Assembly (NCBI GenBank): GCA_025456085.1
Contig: JALOLF010000013.1
Location: 1-64,000, forward strand
Origin: Acidimicrobiales bacterium
Lineage (GTDB): Bacteria; Actinomycetota; Acidimicrobiia; Acidimicrobiales; Acidimicrobilacustridaceae
DNA length: 64,000 bases
Direction of reading: 5' to 3'
Below, one piece after another: positions 21,314-29,175 of this stretch. A model generated the notes under the pieces. The model was given only the letters and a program-made list of their open reading frames with translations. It had not been told where the DNA came from and made no database searches. A program made the position numbers and the translations under genes. The first letter of the stretch is position 1. Each line of letters opens with the position of its first letter.

Positions 21314-22623
21314 GCGGCGCAGACGACGCCCGCTACGTGCTGCTCGGCCTGGCCCATGCCCGAGCGTCCTGGTTCCGCGACGTCGCGCGGTGGTCGACCG
21401 CCGGCTCGCTCCCCGTCGAGTTCGTCAAGTGCCTCACGCCCGACGAGCTCCGGGCGCACCTGCGCTCCGGGCGGCCGTTCTCGGCGCTCGTCGTCGATGC
21501 CGGCTCCAGCGCCGCCGACCGGGACCTGCTGGCCCTGGCCCGACAGGCGGGCTGCCCGGCGCTCATCGTGGACGACGGCCGGTCGGGCAAGCCGTGGAGC
21601 GCGCTCGGCGCCACCGAGGTCCTGCCGGCATCGCTCGACCGAGACGCCCTGCTCCAGGCGCTCGACACCCACTGCCGCCAGATCCGTCAGGCGGTCGAGC
21701 CCGTCCACGTCGGCCCGGCCCCGGCCACGCCTGCGCTGTGGCGGGGTCGTCTCGTCGCCGTCACCGGCGGTGGGGGCACGGGGACCTCGATCACGGCCAT
21801 GGCACTGGCCCAGGGCTTCGGCCGCGACGCCCGCAGCCGCGGCCTGGTCGTGCTGGCCGATCTGGCCCGCCGAGCCGACCAGGCCGTGCTGCACGACGCC
21901 GGGGACGTGCTGCCCGGCGTGCAGGAGCTCGTCGACGCGCACCGCCACGGCACCACGACGGCGGAGTCGGTTCGAGCCCACACCTTCCACGGCAGCGACC
22001 GGGGCTACGACCTGCTGCTCGGGCTGCGACGACCGACCGATTGGACGGCGATGCCGCCACGGGCCTTCGCAGCCGCGGTCGACAGCCTCCGCCGGGCCTA
22101 CACGACGGTGATCGCCGACGTCGACCCCGACCTCGAGGGCGAACGGGAGACCGGCTCCATCGACGTGGAGGATCGCAACCTGATGACCCGCACCATCGTC
22201 ACCGGCGCGGACCTCGTGGTGGTGACGGGTCGGGCGGACGTGCACGGCATCCACCGACTCCTGGCCGTGCTGCACGACCTCGTCCGCTTCGGCGTGGCGC
22301 CCGACCGCCTGCTCCCGGTGGTGACCGGCGCCCCCCGCAGCACACGGGCGAGGGCCGAGATGACCCGGACGATCGGCCTGCTCGGTCCCACCCACGACGA
22401 CCGGGCGATGCCCAGCGCGCTCCACCTGGGGCCGACGCGGCGCCTGGTGTCGCTGCTTCGTGACGGGGAGCCGCTGCCGGCGTCGCTCACCCACGCCGTC
22501 ACCGCCGCGGCGCGTGCCGTGCTCGATCGGGCCTCCACGCCGGTGTCCGCGCCAGCGGTCGACGACCCCGAACCGGTCCGTCCGGGGTCGCTCGGCTCAT
22601 GGTCCGACGAGGAGACGGCGTGA
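21310..22623 (+). CDS. TadZ/CpaE-like pilus localisation protein, degenerate P-loop
   Basis: A 437-residue MinD/ParA-fold protein placed between CpaB and TadA. Residues 1-115 form a receiver-like domain (FSALVVDAGSSAADRDLLALARQ) and the rest a SIMIBI-type ATPase fold. Where a deviant Walker A (KGGxGKT) is expected, the sequence reads VAVTGGGGTGTSITA, with neither lysine. Loss of the lysines is known in TadZ and mycobacterial Ssd-like proteins, so it probably positions the pilus machine instead of hydrolysing ATP. The GTG start overlaps the cpaB stop (GTGA), and the stop overlaps the tadA ATG (TGATG). Confidence 0.8.
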   Translation: MSGADDARYVLLGLAHARASWFRDVARWSTAGSLPVEFVKCLTPDELRAHLRSGRPFSALVVDAGSSAADRDLLALARQAGCPALIVDDGRSGKPWSALGATEVLPASLDRDALLQALDTHCRQIRQAVEPVHVGPAPATPALWRGRLVAVTGGGGTGTSITAMALAQGFGRDARSRGLVVLADLARRADQAVLHDAGDVLPGVQELVDAHRHGTTTAESVRAHTFHGSDRGYDLLLGLRRPTDWTAMPPRAFAAAVDSLRRAYTTVIADVDPDLEGERETGSIDVEDRNLMTRTIVTGADLVVVTGRADVHGIHRLLAVLHDLVRFGVAPDRLLPVVTGAPRSTRARAEMTRTIGLLGPTHDDRAMPSALHLGPTRRLVSLLRDGEPLPASLTHAVTAAARAVLDRASTPVSAPAVDDPEPVRPGSLGSWSDEETA

Positions 22624-23681
22624 TGGCCGTGCTCGAGTCCTCCGGGCCGACCACCGCCGTCGAAGCCTCCTCGGCTCCCGCCATCGAGCCCGCGGACCCG
22701 GTCGTGCCACTCCTGGAGATCGAGCGCAACGTGCAGCAGCGAGCCAAGGAGCTGGCGCTCGACGCACGCGGCGACACCGCGGACGACACGCTGCGAGTGC
22801 TGATCGACGACGAGCTGCGCCGTTGGGACGAGGAACACCGTCGCGGCCTGCGGCCCTTCGCCCTCGCCCGACCGGACCAGATCGCGGCGCGGGCGTTCCG
22901 CAACCTCGCTCGTTTCGGGCCCATCACGGGCCTCCTCGAGGATCCCGACGTGTGGGAGATCATGGTCAACGCTCCCGATCAGATCTTCGTGAAGCGACAC
23001 GCCGGACCCAGCGGCTACCACGACGAGGTCTTCCACGACGACGACCACGTGGCCCGCACCCTCACCCGCCTCCTCGATCGCTCCTCGACCAGCCACCGCA
23101 AGCTCGACCCGACGGAGGGACTGCAGGACGCGCAGCTCGACGACGGTGCCCGGGTGCACATCGTGCACGGCGACATCAGCCGCGGCGGGCACCTGCTCGT
23201 GAACATCCGGAAGTTCACGGGCGTGCCGTTCTCCCGGCTCGACCAGCTCGTGGAGCGCGACATGCTGGGCCCCACCGCGGCGGCGACCCTGGCCGCATGT
23301 GTGCGAGCCGGCTGCTCGGTCATCGTCGCCGGCCCCCCGGGCTCGGGGAAGACCACCCTGCTGTCGTGCTGCACCGCCGAACTGGACCCCTCCCAGCGCG
23401 TCGTGATCGCCGAGGAGGTGTTCGAGGCCGACGTCCCGCTCGCCAACGTGGCGAGCATGCAGACCCGCCCCCTCCGTGCCGACCGGGCCGCAGTGGACCT
23501 GCGGCGATTGGTAGCCGGCTTCCTGCGCATGGCGCCCGACGTCGCCATCGTGGGTGAGGTCCGCGACCGCGAGGCGTTGCCCCTCCTGCTGACGCTGTCC
23601 TCCGGGGTGCAGGGCTTCACCACCATCCATGCCGGCTCGGCCCGCCAGGCCCTCACCCGGCTCCGGTGTTGTCGGCGCTGA
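22623..23681 (+). CDS. tadA: TadA/CpaF secretion ATPase, N-terminal part before a frameshift
   Basis: The motor ATPase of the Tad pilus. This frame contains the N-terminal domain and nearly all of the catalytic core: Walker A AGPPGSGKTTLL, Asp box VIAEEVFEADV, Walker B IVGEVRDREALPLLL and His box GFTTIHAGSARQALTRLR. It then runs into CCRR and a stop at 23679-23681. The rest of the protein continues in another frame from 23666. Adding one G in the run CCGG/TG near 23665 joins them as ALTRLR-VLSALNTLVSES, so a one-base deletion or sequencing error is the simplest explanation. There is no slippery heptamer for programmed frameshifting. The ATG is coupled to tadZ (TGATG). Confidence 0.85.
   Translation: MAVLESSGPTTAVEASSAPAIEPADPVVPLLEIERNVQQRAKELALDARGDTADDTLRVLIDDELRRWDEEHRRGLRPFALARPDQIAARAFRNLARFGPITGLLEDPDVWEIMVNAPDQIFVKRHAGPSGYHDEVFHDDDHVARTLTRLLDRSSTSHRKLDPTEGLQDAQLDDGARVHIVHGDISRGGHLLVNIRKFTGVPFSRLDQLVERDMLGPTAAATLAACVRAGCSVIVAGPPGSGKTTLLSCCTAELDPSQRVVIAEEVFEADVPLANVASMQTRPLRADRAAVDLRRLVAGFLRMAPDVAIVGEVRDREALPLLLTLSSGVQGFTTIHAGSARQALTRLRCCRR
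23443..23472 (+). repeat. 30-base match to the window's right edge (copy in tadA)
   Basis: This segment of tadA, coding for ANVASMQTRPL between the Asp box and Walker B, is identical over 30 bases to 63971-64000. The match is cut off by the window end, so its full length is unknown. Confidence 0.9.
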
Positions 23682-23959
23682 ACACGCTGGTGAGCGAATC
23701 GATCGACGTGGTCGTGCACTGCACCCGCACCCCCGCCGGACCTCGGGTGAGCGAGATCATCGCCGTGGACGACCTGGCCGGGGGCGTCGAGGCCGCCCAG
23801 TTCACCGTCACCGAGCTCTTCGCTCGGGCCCGCCCCGGCGATCAGCTCGCCTGGACCGGGCTCGTCCCTCAACGGCTCGCACGCCGGCTCGACGCCGCAG
23901 GTGTCGACCTCCACCACCTCGTGGCCCCCGCGGGCTCCGGTCGCTGGGAGCGGTTCTGA
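23666..23959 (+). CDS. TadA/CpaF C-terminal part, out of frame with the rest
   Basis: This frame supplies the missing end of the ATPase: VLSALNTLVSESIDVVVHCTR is the conserved helix and strand that follow the His box in secretion ATPases, and about 80 residues lead to a normal C-terminus (SGRWERF). It has no ribosome-binding site of its own and makes sense only as the continuation of the upstream frame. The stop at 23957-23959 is directly followed by tadB, as expected for an intact operon. The damage is therefore a single point event and not gene decay. Confidence 0.72.
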   Translation: MLSALNTLVSESIDVVVHCTRTPAGPRVSEIIAVDDLAGGVEAAQFTVTELFARARPGDQLAWTGLVPQRLARRLDAAGVDLHHLVAPAGSGRWERF

Positions 23960-23970
23960 ACGCCCTGCTG

Positions 23971-24834
23971 GTGGCGTCGGCGGCGGGAGCCGGGGTCTAT
24001 CTCGTCTTCACCGCGCTCGCCTACGGACGGCGGGACCTGTGGACCCGCAGCCAGCTCCCGCCCCGGCGCCGTCGACGGTCCGTGGAGGAGTGGCTCGTCC
24101 AGGCAGGGCTGCAGGGCGTGCCCCGGTCGGAGCTGGCCGGCGCCGTGGCCGGCCTCGGTCTCGCCGGAGCCGTCACCGGCGCGGTCCTCTTCGGTGGCGT
24201 CCTGCCGGCGGTGGTGCTGGCGGTGTTCGCCGCCACCGCTCCGGTCGCCTACTACCGGCGGCGACGGGCGGACCGACAGGCTCGCGCCCAGGAAGCCTGG
24301 CCCCGACTCATCGAGGAGATGCGGATCCTCACCACCGCGGCGGGACGCTCGATCCCCCAGGCTCTGTTCGAGATCGGACGTTCCGCTCCACCTTCGATGC
24401 GACCGGCGTTCGAGGCCGCCGAGCGGGAGTGGCTGCTCACCACGGACTTCGCCCGAACCGTCGCCGTGCTGAAGGCGGGACTGGCCGACCCCTGTGCAGA
24501 CATCACCTGTGAGACGTTGCTGGTGGCCCACGAGGTGGGCGGCGCCGACCTCGACGCCCGCCTCGAGGCGCTGGCCGACGACCGCCGCCTCGACACCCAG
24601 GGCCGCAAGGACGCGCGAGCCGGCCAGGCCGGGGCCCGCTTCGCCAGGCGCTTCGTGATCATCGTGCCGCTGGGCATGGCGCTGGCCGGCATGTCGGTGG
24701 GCAACGGGCGCCAGGCCTACGCCACCCCGCTCGGCCAACTCCTCGTCGCGGTGGGTCTCGGGGTGATCGTGGCGTGCTGGGTGTGGGCAGGGCACATCAT
24801 GCGACTGCCCGCAGAGGACCGGGTGTTCCGATGA
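23971..24834 (+). CDS. tadB: TadB-like type II secretion F-domain protein
   Basis: An inner-membrane platform protein of about 287 residues. An N-terminal helix (VASAAGAGVYLVFTALAY) is followed by two close hydrophobic segments (VAGLGLAGAVTGAVLFGG, VVLAVFAATAPVAYY), a cytoplasmic T2SSF helical domain (LIEEMRILTTAAGRSIPQAL; LLVAHEVGGADLDARL), and two C-terminal membrane helices. The start is uncertain: GTG 23971 is used, but a CTG at 23956 overlapping the tadA stop would add five residues. The stop overlaps the tadC ATG (ATGA). Confidence 0.83.
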   Translation: MASAAGAGVYLVFTALAYGRRDLWTRSQLPPRRRRRSVEEWLVQAGLQGVPRSELAGAVAGLGLAGAVTGAVLFGGVLPAVVLAVFAATAPVAYYRRRRADRQARAQEAWPRLIEEMRILTTAAGRSIPQALFEIGRSAPPSMRPAFEAAEREWLLTTDFARTVAVLKAGLADPCADITCETLLVAHEVGGADLDARLEALADDRRLDTQGRKDARAGQAGARFARRFVIIVPLGMALAGMSVGNGRQAYATPLGQLLVAVGLGVIVACWVWAGHIMRLPAEDRVFR

Positions 24835-25736
24835 GCCGGCCCATCCTGGCCGCGGCGGTCGTCGCCTGGATCGGCCTCGTGCTCGTGCTGTCCGAGGTCC
24901 GCTGGTTCGCCCGGGTACCGCTCGTCGAACGCCTCCGGCCCTACACCCCCACCAGCCGCGCCGCAGGGGCGGCCCACCTCCGGTCGTCGGGGTCGCTGCG
25001 CGACGTCGTCGGATCGCTCGTCCAGGACGTGGGCGAACGGATCAGCCACGGCCTCGGCATCCACGACGACCTGTCCACCCGACTCGCCCGCATCGGCGCG
25101 GCGTCCAGCCCCGCCGAGTTCCGACTCCGGCAGCTGGCCTGGAGCGGCGCCGCGTTGGTCGCCGCCGCCGCGGTCGTGGTGGCGAGCGCCCCACCCGTCC
25201 TCATCGGCGTGCTGTTCCTGCTCGGGGCGCCGGCCCTGGCGTTCCTGGTGCTGGACCACCGCCTCGAGCAGGCCAACCGCGCCCACCAGCGCCAGCTCGT
25301 GCTGGAGCTCCCCGTGGTCACCGAGCAGCTGGGCATGTGCCTGGCCGCCGGCTACTCACTCGGCGGCGCCATCGACCGTCTGGCCCGACGCGGCAACGGC
25401 GTGTGCGCGCAGAGCCTCGCCCGGGTGGCGTTGCGCTCCCGACACGGCCTGTCCGACATCGACGCACTGCGGGAGTGGGCCGACCTGGCCGACGTGCCGG
25501 CGCTGCACCACCTCGTGGCCGTGCTGGCGTTGCACCGCGACGCCGGGGACCTCGGCCACCTCATCAGCGAAGAGGCCCGATCGATGCGACGCGACGTGCA
25601 CCGAGAGCTGATCGAGACGATCGAACGCCGAGCCCAGCAGGTCTGGATCCCGGTCACGGTGGCCACGCTGCTGCCCGGCGCCCTCTTCCTGGCCGTTCCC
25701 TTCATCGAGGCCATGCGCCTCTACGGCGGTGCCTGA
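24831..25736 (+). CDS. tadC: TadC-like type II secretion F-domain protein
   Basis: The second platform protein, 301 residues. It starts MSRPILAAAVVAWIGLVLVL (membrane helix), has a pair of central membrane helices (LVAAAAVVVASAPPVLIGVLFLLG), the T2SSF domain with VTEQLGMCLAAGYSLGGAI and VLALHRDAGDLGHLI, and a final helix (TVATLLPGALFLAVPFIEAM). TadB and TadC pair to form the pilus-extruding platform driven by TadA. The ATG overlaps the tadB TGA. Confidence 0.86.
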   Translation: MSRPILAAAVVAWIGLVLVLSEVRWFARVPLVERLRPYTPTSRAAGAAHLRSSGSLRDVVGSLVQDVGERISHGLGIHDDLSTRLARIGAASSPAEFRLRQLAWSGAALVAAAAVVVASAPPVLIGVLFLLGAPALAFLVLDHRLEQANRAHQRQLVLELPVVTEQLGMCLAAGYSLGGAIDRLARRGNGVCAQSLARVALRSRHGLSDIDALREWADLADVPALHHLVAVLALHRDAGDLGHLISEEARSMRRDVHRELIETIERRAQQVWIPVTVATLLPGALFLAVPFIEAMRLYGGA

Positions 25737-25791
25737 GCACCACCGTGACCCGACCCCGGTCCTGACGGACCCCGACGAACAGGAGCCCCCC

Positions 25792-26022
25792 ATGCCCGTG
25801 ACCGTCCTGTGGTTGCACGCCCGCCTGGCCTCCCACCATGTCCGTGACCACGGCCGCCGTCGCCTCGCGGGCGACCGGGGCGAGGGAGTCATCTCCGCCG
25901 CCATCGCCGTGCTGATCATCGCCTTCCTCGGCGCCGCCATGTGGCTCGGCTTCCAGCGCATGTGGCAGGACACCGAAGCCCGCACGAACGATCAGGTCGA
26001 GCGCATCGGCTCCGGTGGGTGA
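25792..26022 (+). CDS. Flp-pilin-like small prepilin
   Basis: A 76-residue protein with a basic leader (about 1-30, ending RRRLAGDRGEG) and one hydrophobic helix (VISAAIAVLIIAFLGAAMWLGF), then a short polar tail. The Gly followed four residues later by Glu just before the helix matches the class of site cut by prepilin peptidases, and position after tadC is where Flp-type pilins are found. AGGAG at 25781-25785 supports ATG 25792 over an earlier ATG at 25729. No prepilin peptidase gene is seen in the window. Confidence 0.68.
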   Translation: MPVTVLWLHARLASHHVRDHGRRRLAGDRGEGVISAAIAVLIIAFLGAAMWLGFQRMWQDTEARTNDQVERIGSGG

Positions 26023-26500
26023 GCCCGCGGCGACCCCGGCGGCGCGGACCCGGCGTCGACCACCCGGCGAACCCCCGCGGCTCCGCTGGCGGCACCGGCT
26101 CGACGACACCGGCGCGGGGCTCTTCGGCACCGTGGCCGGGGTCGCCGTCGTGCTGGTGTTCCTGCTGTTCGCCGTGCAACTCCTCGTGGGCCTGCACGCT
26201 CGCAGCGTCGTCACCTCCGTGGCCTGGGCCGGAGCCCGCGACGTCGCCACGGCCGACACCCTCGCCGCCGATCCGACCGTGCAGGCCGATGCCCGGCGAG
26301 CGGCGGAGTCCCGGATGCGCGCCGAGTTGGGCGGCCTCGGCGGTTCGGCCCGGTTCGACTGGTCCGGTTCTGACGCCGACACCGTGGTGCTGCGGGTGCA
26401 GGCCGACAGCCCGCGCTTCTCGCTGCCGGGCACCGGCGGCCCGCTCGTGACCGACCACATCGACCGCACGGTGCGCATCCGGGTGGAGCGACCGCGGTGA
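26015..26500 (+). CDS. TadE-like pilus assembly protein (first)
   Basis: A 161-residue pseudopilin-like protein: Arg/Pro-rich leader, a hydrophobic N-terminal helix (GTVAGVAVVLVFLLFAVQLLVGL) and an extracytoplasmic domain beginning ARSVVTSVAWAGARDVAT, which is the TadE pattern (TM then a conserved Arg/Ala helix). The GTG overlaps the pilin stop by eight bases, and the TGA overlaps the next GTG. Minor pilin or assembly role inferred from context. Confidence 0.7.
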   Translation: MGEPAATPAARTRRRPPGEPPRLRWRHRLDDTGAGLFGTVAGVAVVLVFLLFAVQLLVGLHARSVVTSVAWAGARDVATADTLAADPTVQADARRAAESRMRAELGGLGGSARFDWSGSDADTVVLRVQADSPRFSLPGTGGPLVTDHIDRTVRIRVERPR

Positions 26501-26991
26501 GGCATCAACCGACGTCGACCGCGTCATCGGTCGCGCCGCGCCGGGGGCGCGGCGACGCCGGGCAGGTGGCCGGGATCGAGGTGCTCCCCTTCGGGCTGCT
26601 GGTGTTCATCGTCGGAGCCCTGGTGGTGACCAACGCCTGGGCGGTCATCGACGCCAAGCTGGCCGTGTCCGCTGCGACCCGCGAGGGTGTGCGGGCCTAC
26701 GTCGAGGCACCCGATGCCGCCACCGCCGGCACGGCGGCCGACGACGCGGCGCGCTCGGCCTTCGCCGGCTACGGGCGCGATCCGGCCGCGCTCGACCTGG
26801 ACGCGCCGGCACACGACGGCAACCTGCCCTTCGGGCGCTGCGTACGGGTCACCCTGCGCGGCACCCACCAGTTGCCCGCCCTGATCGTGCCGTTCCTGGG
26901 CACGCTGGGAGACGGCGTCACGGTGAGCGCCCGCAGCTCCGAGGTGATCGACCCCTACCGCTCCGGCCTCCCCGGGGAGGCCACGTGCTGA
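26497..26991 (+). CDS. TadE-like pilus assembly protein (second)
   Basis: A 164-residue protein with the same plan: leader GRGDAGQVAGIEVLPFG, a hydrophobic helix (LLVFIVGALVVTNAWAVI) and the helix DAKLAVSAATREGVRAYVEA. Two cysteines (FGRC, EATC) may form a disulfide outside the membrane. The GTG start overlaps the previous TGA. Minor pilin-like role inferred. Confidence 0.7.
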   Translation: MRHQPTSTASSVAPRRGRGDAGQVAGIEVLPFGLLVFIVGALVVTNAWAVIDAKLAVSAATREGVRAYVEAPDAATAGTAADDAARSAFAGYGRDPAALDLDAPAHDGNLPFGRCVRVTLRGTHQLPALIVPFLGTLGDGVTVSARSSEVIDPYRSGLPGEATC

Positions 26992-27467
26992 ACCCGACGT
27001 CACGAGCGACCCCGACACCCTCCCACGCGGACGGCGACGCCCCCCGTCACCGGGGCGGCGACCGCGGCAGCGTCCTCATGCTCATGCCCGCCGCCGTGCT
27101 CGTCATGATCGTGCTCGGCGCCATCGCCGTGGACCTGACCGTCGTGCAGCTCGGCCAGCGTCAGGTGGCGGACGCGGCGGCCAGCGCCGCCAACGACGCG
27201 GTCACCGTGGGCCTCGACCCCGAGGCGCTGCGCCGGGGTGACCAGGTGCTCGAGCCGGCCCTCGTCGAACAGGCGGCGCGGGCGACGGTGGGCGCCCGTG
27301 GTCTGCCCGGCGTCGTGCTCGTGCGGGCGGAACCCGGGCCGGGCGCCGACGAGGTCACCGTCGAGCTCTCGATGCCGGTCGAGTACGTGTTCGCCAAGGG
27401 TCTGCCCGGCGGACCAGACGGGACCACGGTGCACGCCTCGGCGACCGCCTCGCTCACCCGCCGCTGA
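26985..27467 (+). CDS. TadG-like pilus assembly protein (third of the set)
   Basis: A 160-residue protein with a leader, DRGSVLMLMPAAVLVMIVLGAIAVDL as the single membrane helix, and the segment QRQVADAAASAANDAVTVG typical of the TadG/TadE N-terminal region. It is short compared with full TadG proteins, which carry a von Willebrand domain. Last gene of the Tad operon; its GTG overlaps the previous gene by seven bases. A 202-base gap follows. Confidence 0.68.
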   Translation: MLNPTSRATPTPSHADGDAPRHRGGDRGSVLMLMPAAVLVMIVLGAIAVDLTVVQLGQRQVADAAASAANDAVTVGLDPEALRRGDQVLEPALVEQAARATVGARGLPGVVLVRAEPGPGADEVTVELSMPVEYVFAKGLPGGPDGTTVHASATASLTRR

Positions 27468-27601
27468 GCGACGCCGCGGCGGCACACGCCGTGCACCGAG
27501 GTCGAGCCCCGCAGGCCCCGTAACCGCGGTCGACCCGCTGCGACCTGAGGACGCGGGACGAGCGGACCACACCAACGCCGCGATCAGGCGTCGGCGCCCG
27601 C

Positions 27602-27607
27602 TAATCT
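27602..27607 (+). promoter_or_regulatory. Candidate -10 for the SPFH-Tim44 operon
   Basis: TAATCT lies 62 bases before the ATG at 27670, in the only sizeable gap after the Tad genes. It suggests the SPFH gene has its own promoter. No -35 is evident. Confidence 0.3.
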
Positions 27608-27669
27608 CCGCTTCGATCGGCGGGCCGTCCGCCGGGAGTCGTATCGGCAGGGAAACGCGAGGCGCAGGC

Positions 27670-29175
27670 ATGGGTTTTCTCCGGGACGAGGTCGCACGCC
27701 AATTCATCGCGGTCCCCGACGACAAGAAGGACCAGATCGTCTACAAGTGGCCCGACATCAACATCCGCAAGGGTGCACGGGCCATCGTCGAGGCCGACGC
27801 CGTCGCGGTGTTCATGAACAAGGGCGAGGTCCTGGGTACGCTCGGCCCCGGCCAGCACCGCCTCGACGCCGACGAGATCATGTTCCTCGGCATCGTCATC
27901 GACTGGGCGACCGACGGCAACGCCTACCGGGCCGAGATCTTCTTCTGCGGTACCCGGCAGTACACGGGCCAGACCTTCGGCGGGCGCATCGACAACGTGC
28001 AGGACCCCCAGACGGGCATGATCATCACCCTGCGCGTGTTCGGCGACTACGCCATGCAGGTGGTCGACCCCACCAAGCTCATCCTGAAGCTCACCGGCAC
28101 GGTCAACGTCGAGAACAACCAGGACATCACCTACTGGATGAGCCAGCAGCTCCTGAAGGTGATGCGCACCGAGATCACCCGCCAGATCGTGCGCAACGGC
28201 TGGCCCCTGCTCGGCCTGTCGGCCTACACCCCCGAGATCGAGGCCGCGGTGATCGCCGCCGCCAACAACGAGCTCGCGGACTACGGCATCGCCATCACCC
28301 GCATGGGCAACTTCGACATCAACCTCGACGAGGAAGACGAGAACCTGCTCAAGGGCTTCCAGAAGGACACCGCCTACAGCCGTCTGGCCGGCAGCTTCCA
28401 GCAGTACGCCGCCGGCCAGGCCATGCTGGGCGCCGGCGAGGGCATGGCCCAGGGCGGTGGCGCCGCGACCCAGGGCGCCTTCCTCGCCACCGGTCTCGGC
28501 GTCGGCGGTGCCATGGGCGGTGCCATGACCGGCGGCTACCCGGTCGGACCCACACCGCCCCCGCCGCCCGGCGCAGGTGGCCCCGGCTACTACCCACAAC
28601 AGCCGGTCGGCCCCGGCGGTGGCGGCGGCGCGGCCATGTGCGCCAACTGCGGCGTGGCCAACGCGCCCGGCGCCCGCTTCTGCGCCTCCTGCGGCACGCC
28701 CGTCGCTGCTCCGGCCAGCGTCTACTGCCAGAACTGCGGCACCGAGATCGTGGGCGGAGCCCGCTTCTGCTCCAGCTGCGGCACCCCCGCACCCGCACCC
28801 GCTCCCGCGGCAGCTCCAGCGGCGACCGCCGCAGCCCCGGCACCGGCGGCTGCCGACCCCTATGCCCAGCAGGCCGCTGCTGCCGCCTACGCCCAGCAGG
28901 CCGACCCCTACGCCCAGCAACCGGCCTACCCGCAGCAGGCCGCGCCCGCCGCGCCGCCGGCAGCTGACCCCTACGCCCAGCAGCAGGCCTACCCGCCACA
29001 GGCCGCACCCGCCTACCCGCCACAGGCCGCACCCGCCTACCCGCCGGCACCTCCGGGCGTCGACCCCGCGGCACCGCAGCCCCCCGCATACCCACCCACG
29101 CCTCCGGGTGTCGACCCGGCGACCCAGCAGGCGCCGCCCGCTCCCGAGCAGCCGACCCCGCCGGCCGGCGCATGA
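27670..29175 (+). CDS. SPFH-domain protein with two C-terminal zinc ribbons
   Basis: A 501-residue protein of the stomatin/prohibitin-like group with C-terminal Zn ribbons (the YdjI or 'virion core protein' type). The SPFH domain spans about 15-250 (IVEADAVAVFMNKGEVLGTLGPG; TLRVFGDYAMQVVDP). A Gly/Ala-rich amphipathic stretch follows, then two Cys4 ribbons (CANCG...CASCG at about 323-343; CQNCG...CSSCG at about 355-376) and a long Pro/Ala/Gln tail of PYAQQ and AYPP repeats. There is no transmembrane helix, so membrane association is peripheral. Related proteins organise membrane-stress complexes. The stop overlaps the next ATG (ATGA). Confidence 0.85.
   Translation: MGFLRDEVARQFIAVPDDKKDQIVYKWPDINIRKGARAIVEADAVAVFMNKGEVLGTLGPGQHRLDADEIMFLGIVIDWATDGNAYRAEIFFCGTRQYTGQTFGGRIDNVQDPQTGMIITLRVFGDYAMQVVDPTKLILKLTGTVNVENNQDITYWMSQQLLKVMRTEITRQIVRNGWPLLGLSAYTPEIEAAVIAAANNELADYGIAITRMGNFDINLDEEDENLLKGFQKDTAYSRLAGSFQQYAAGQAMLGAGEGMAQGGGAATQGAFLATGLGVGGAMGGAMTGGYPVGPTPPPPPGAGGPGYYPQQPVGPGGGGGAAMCANCGVANAPGARFCASCGTPVAAPASVYCQNCGTEIVGGARFCSSCGTPAPAPAPAAAPAATAAAPAPAAADPYAQQAAAAAYAQQADPYAQQPAYPQQAAPAAPPAADPYAQQQAYPPQAAPAYPPQAAPAYPPAPPGVDPAAPQPPAYPPTPPGVDPATQQAPPAPEQPTPPAGA

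Noticed and set aside
23655-23690. Programmed ribosomal frameshift in tadA
   Set aside because: No slippery heptamer or downstream structure is evident, and TadA is not known to need one; a one-base indel is simpler.
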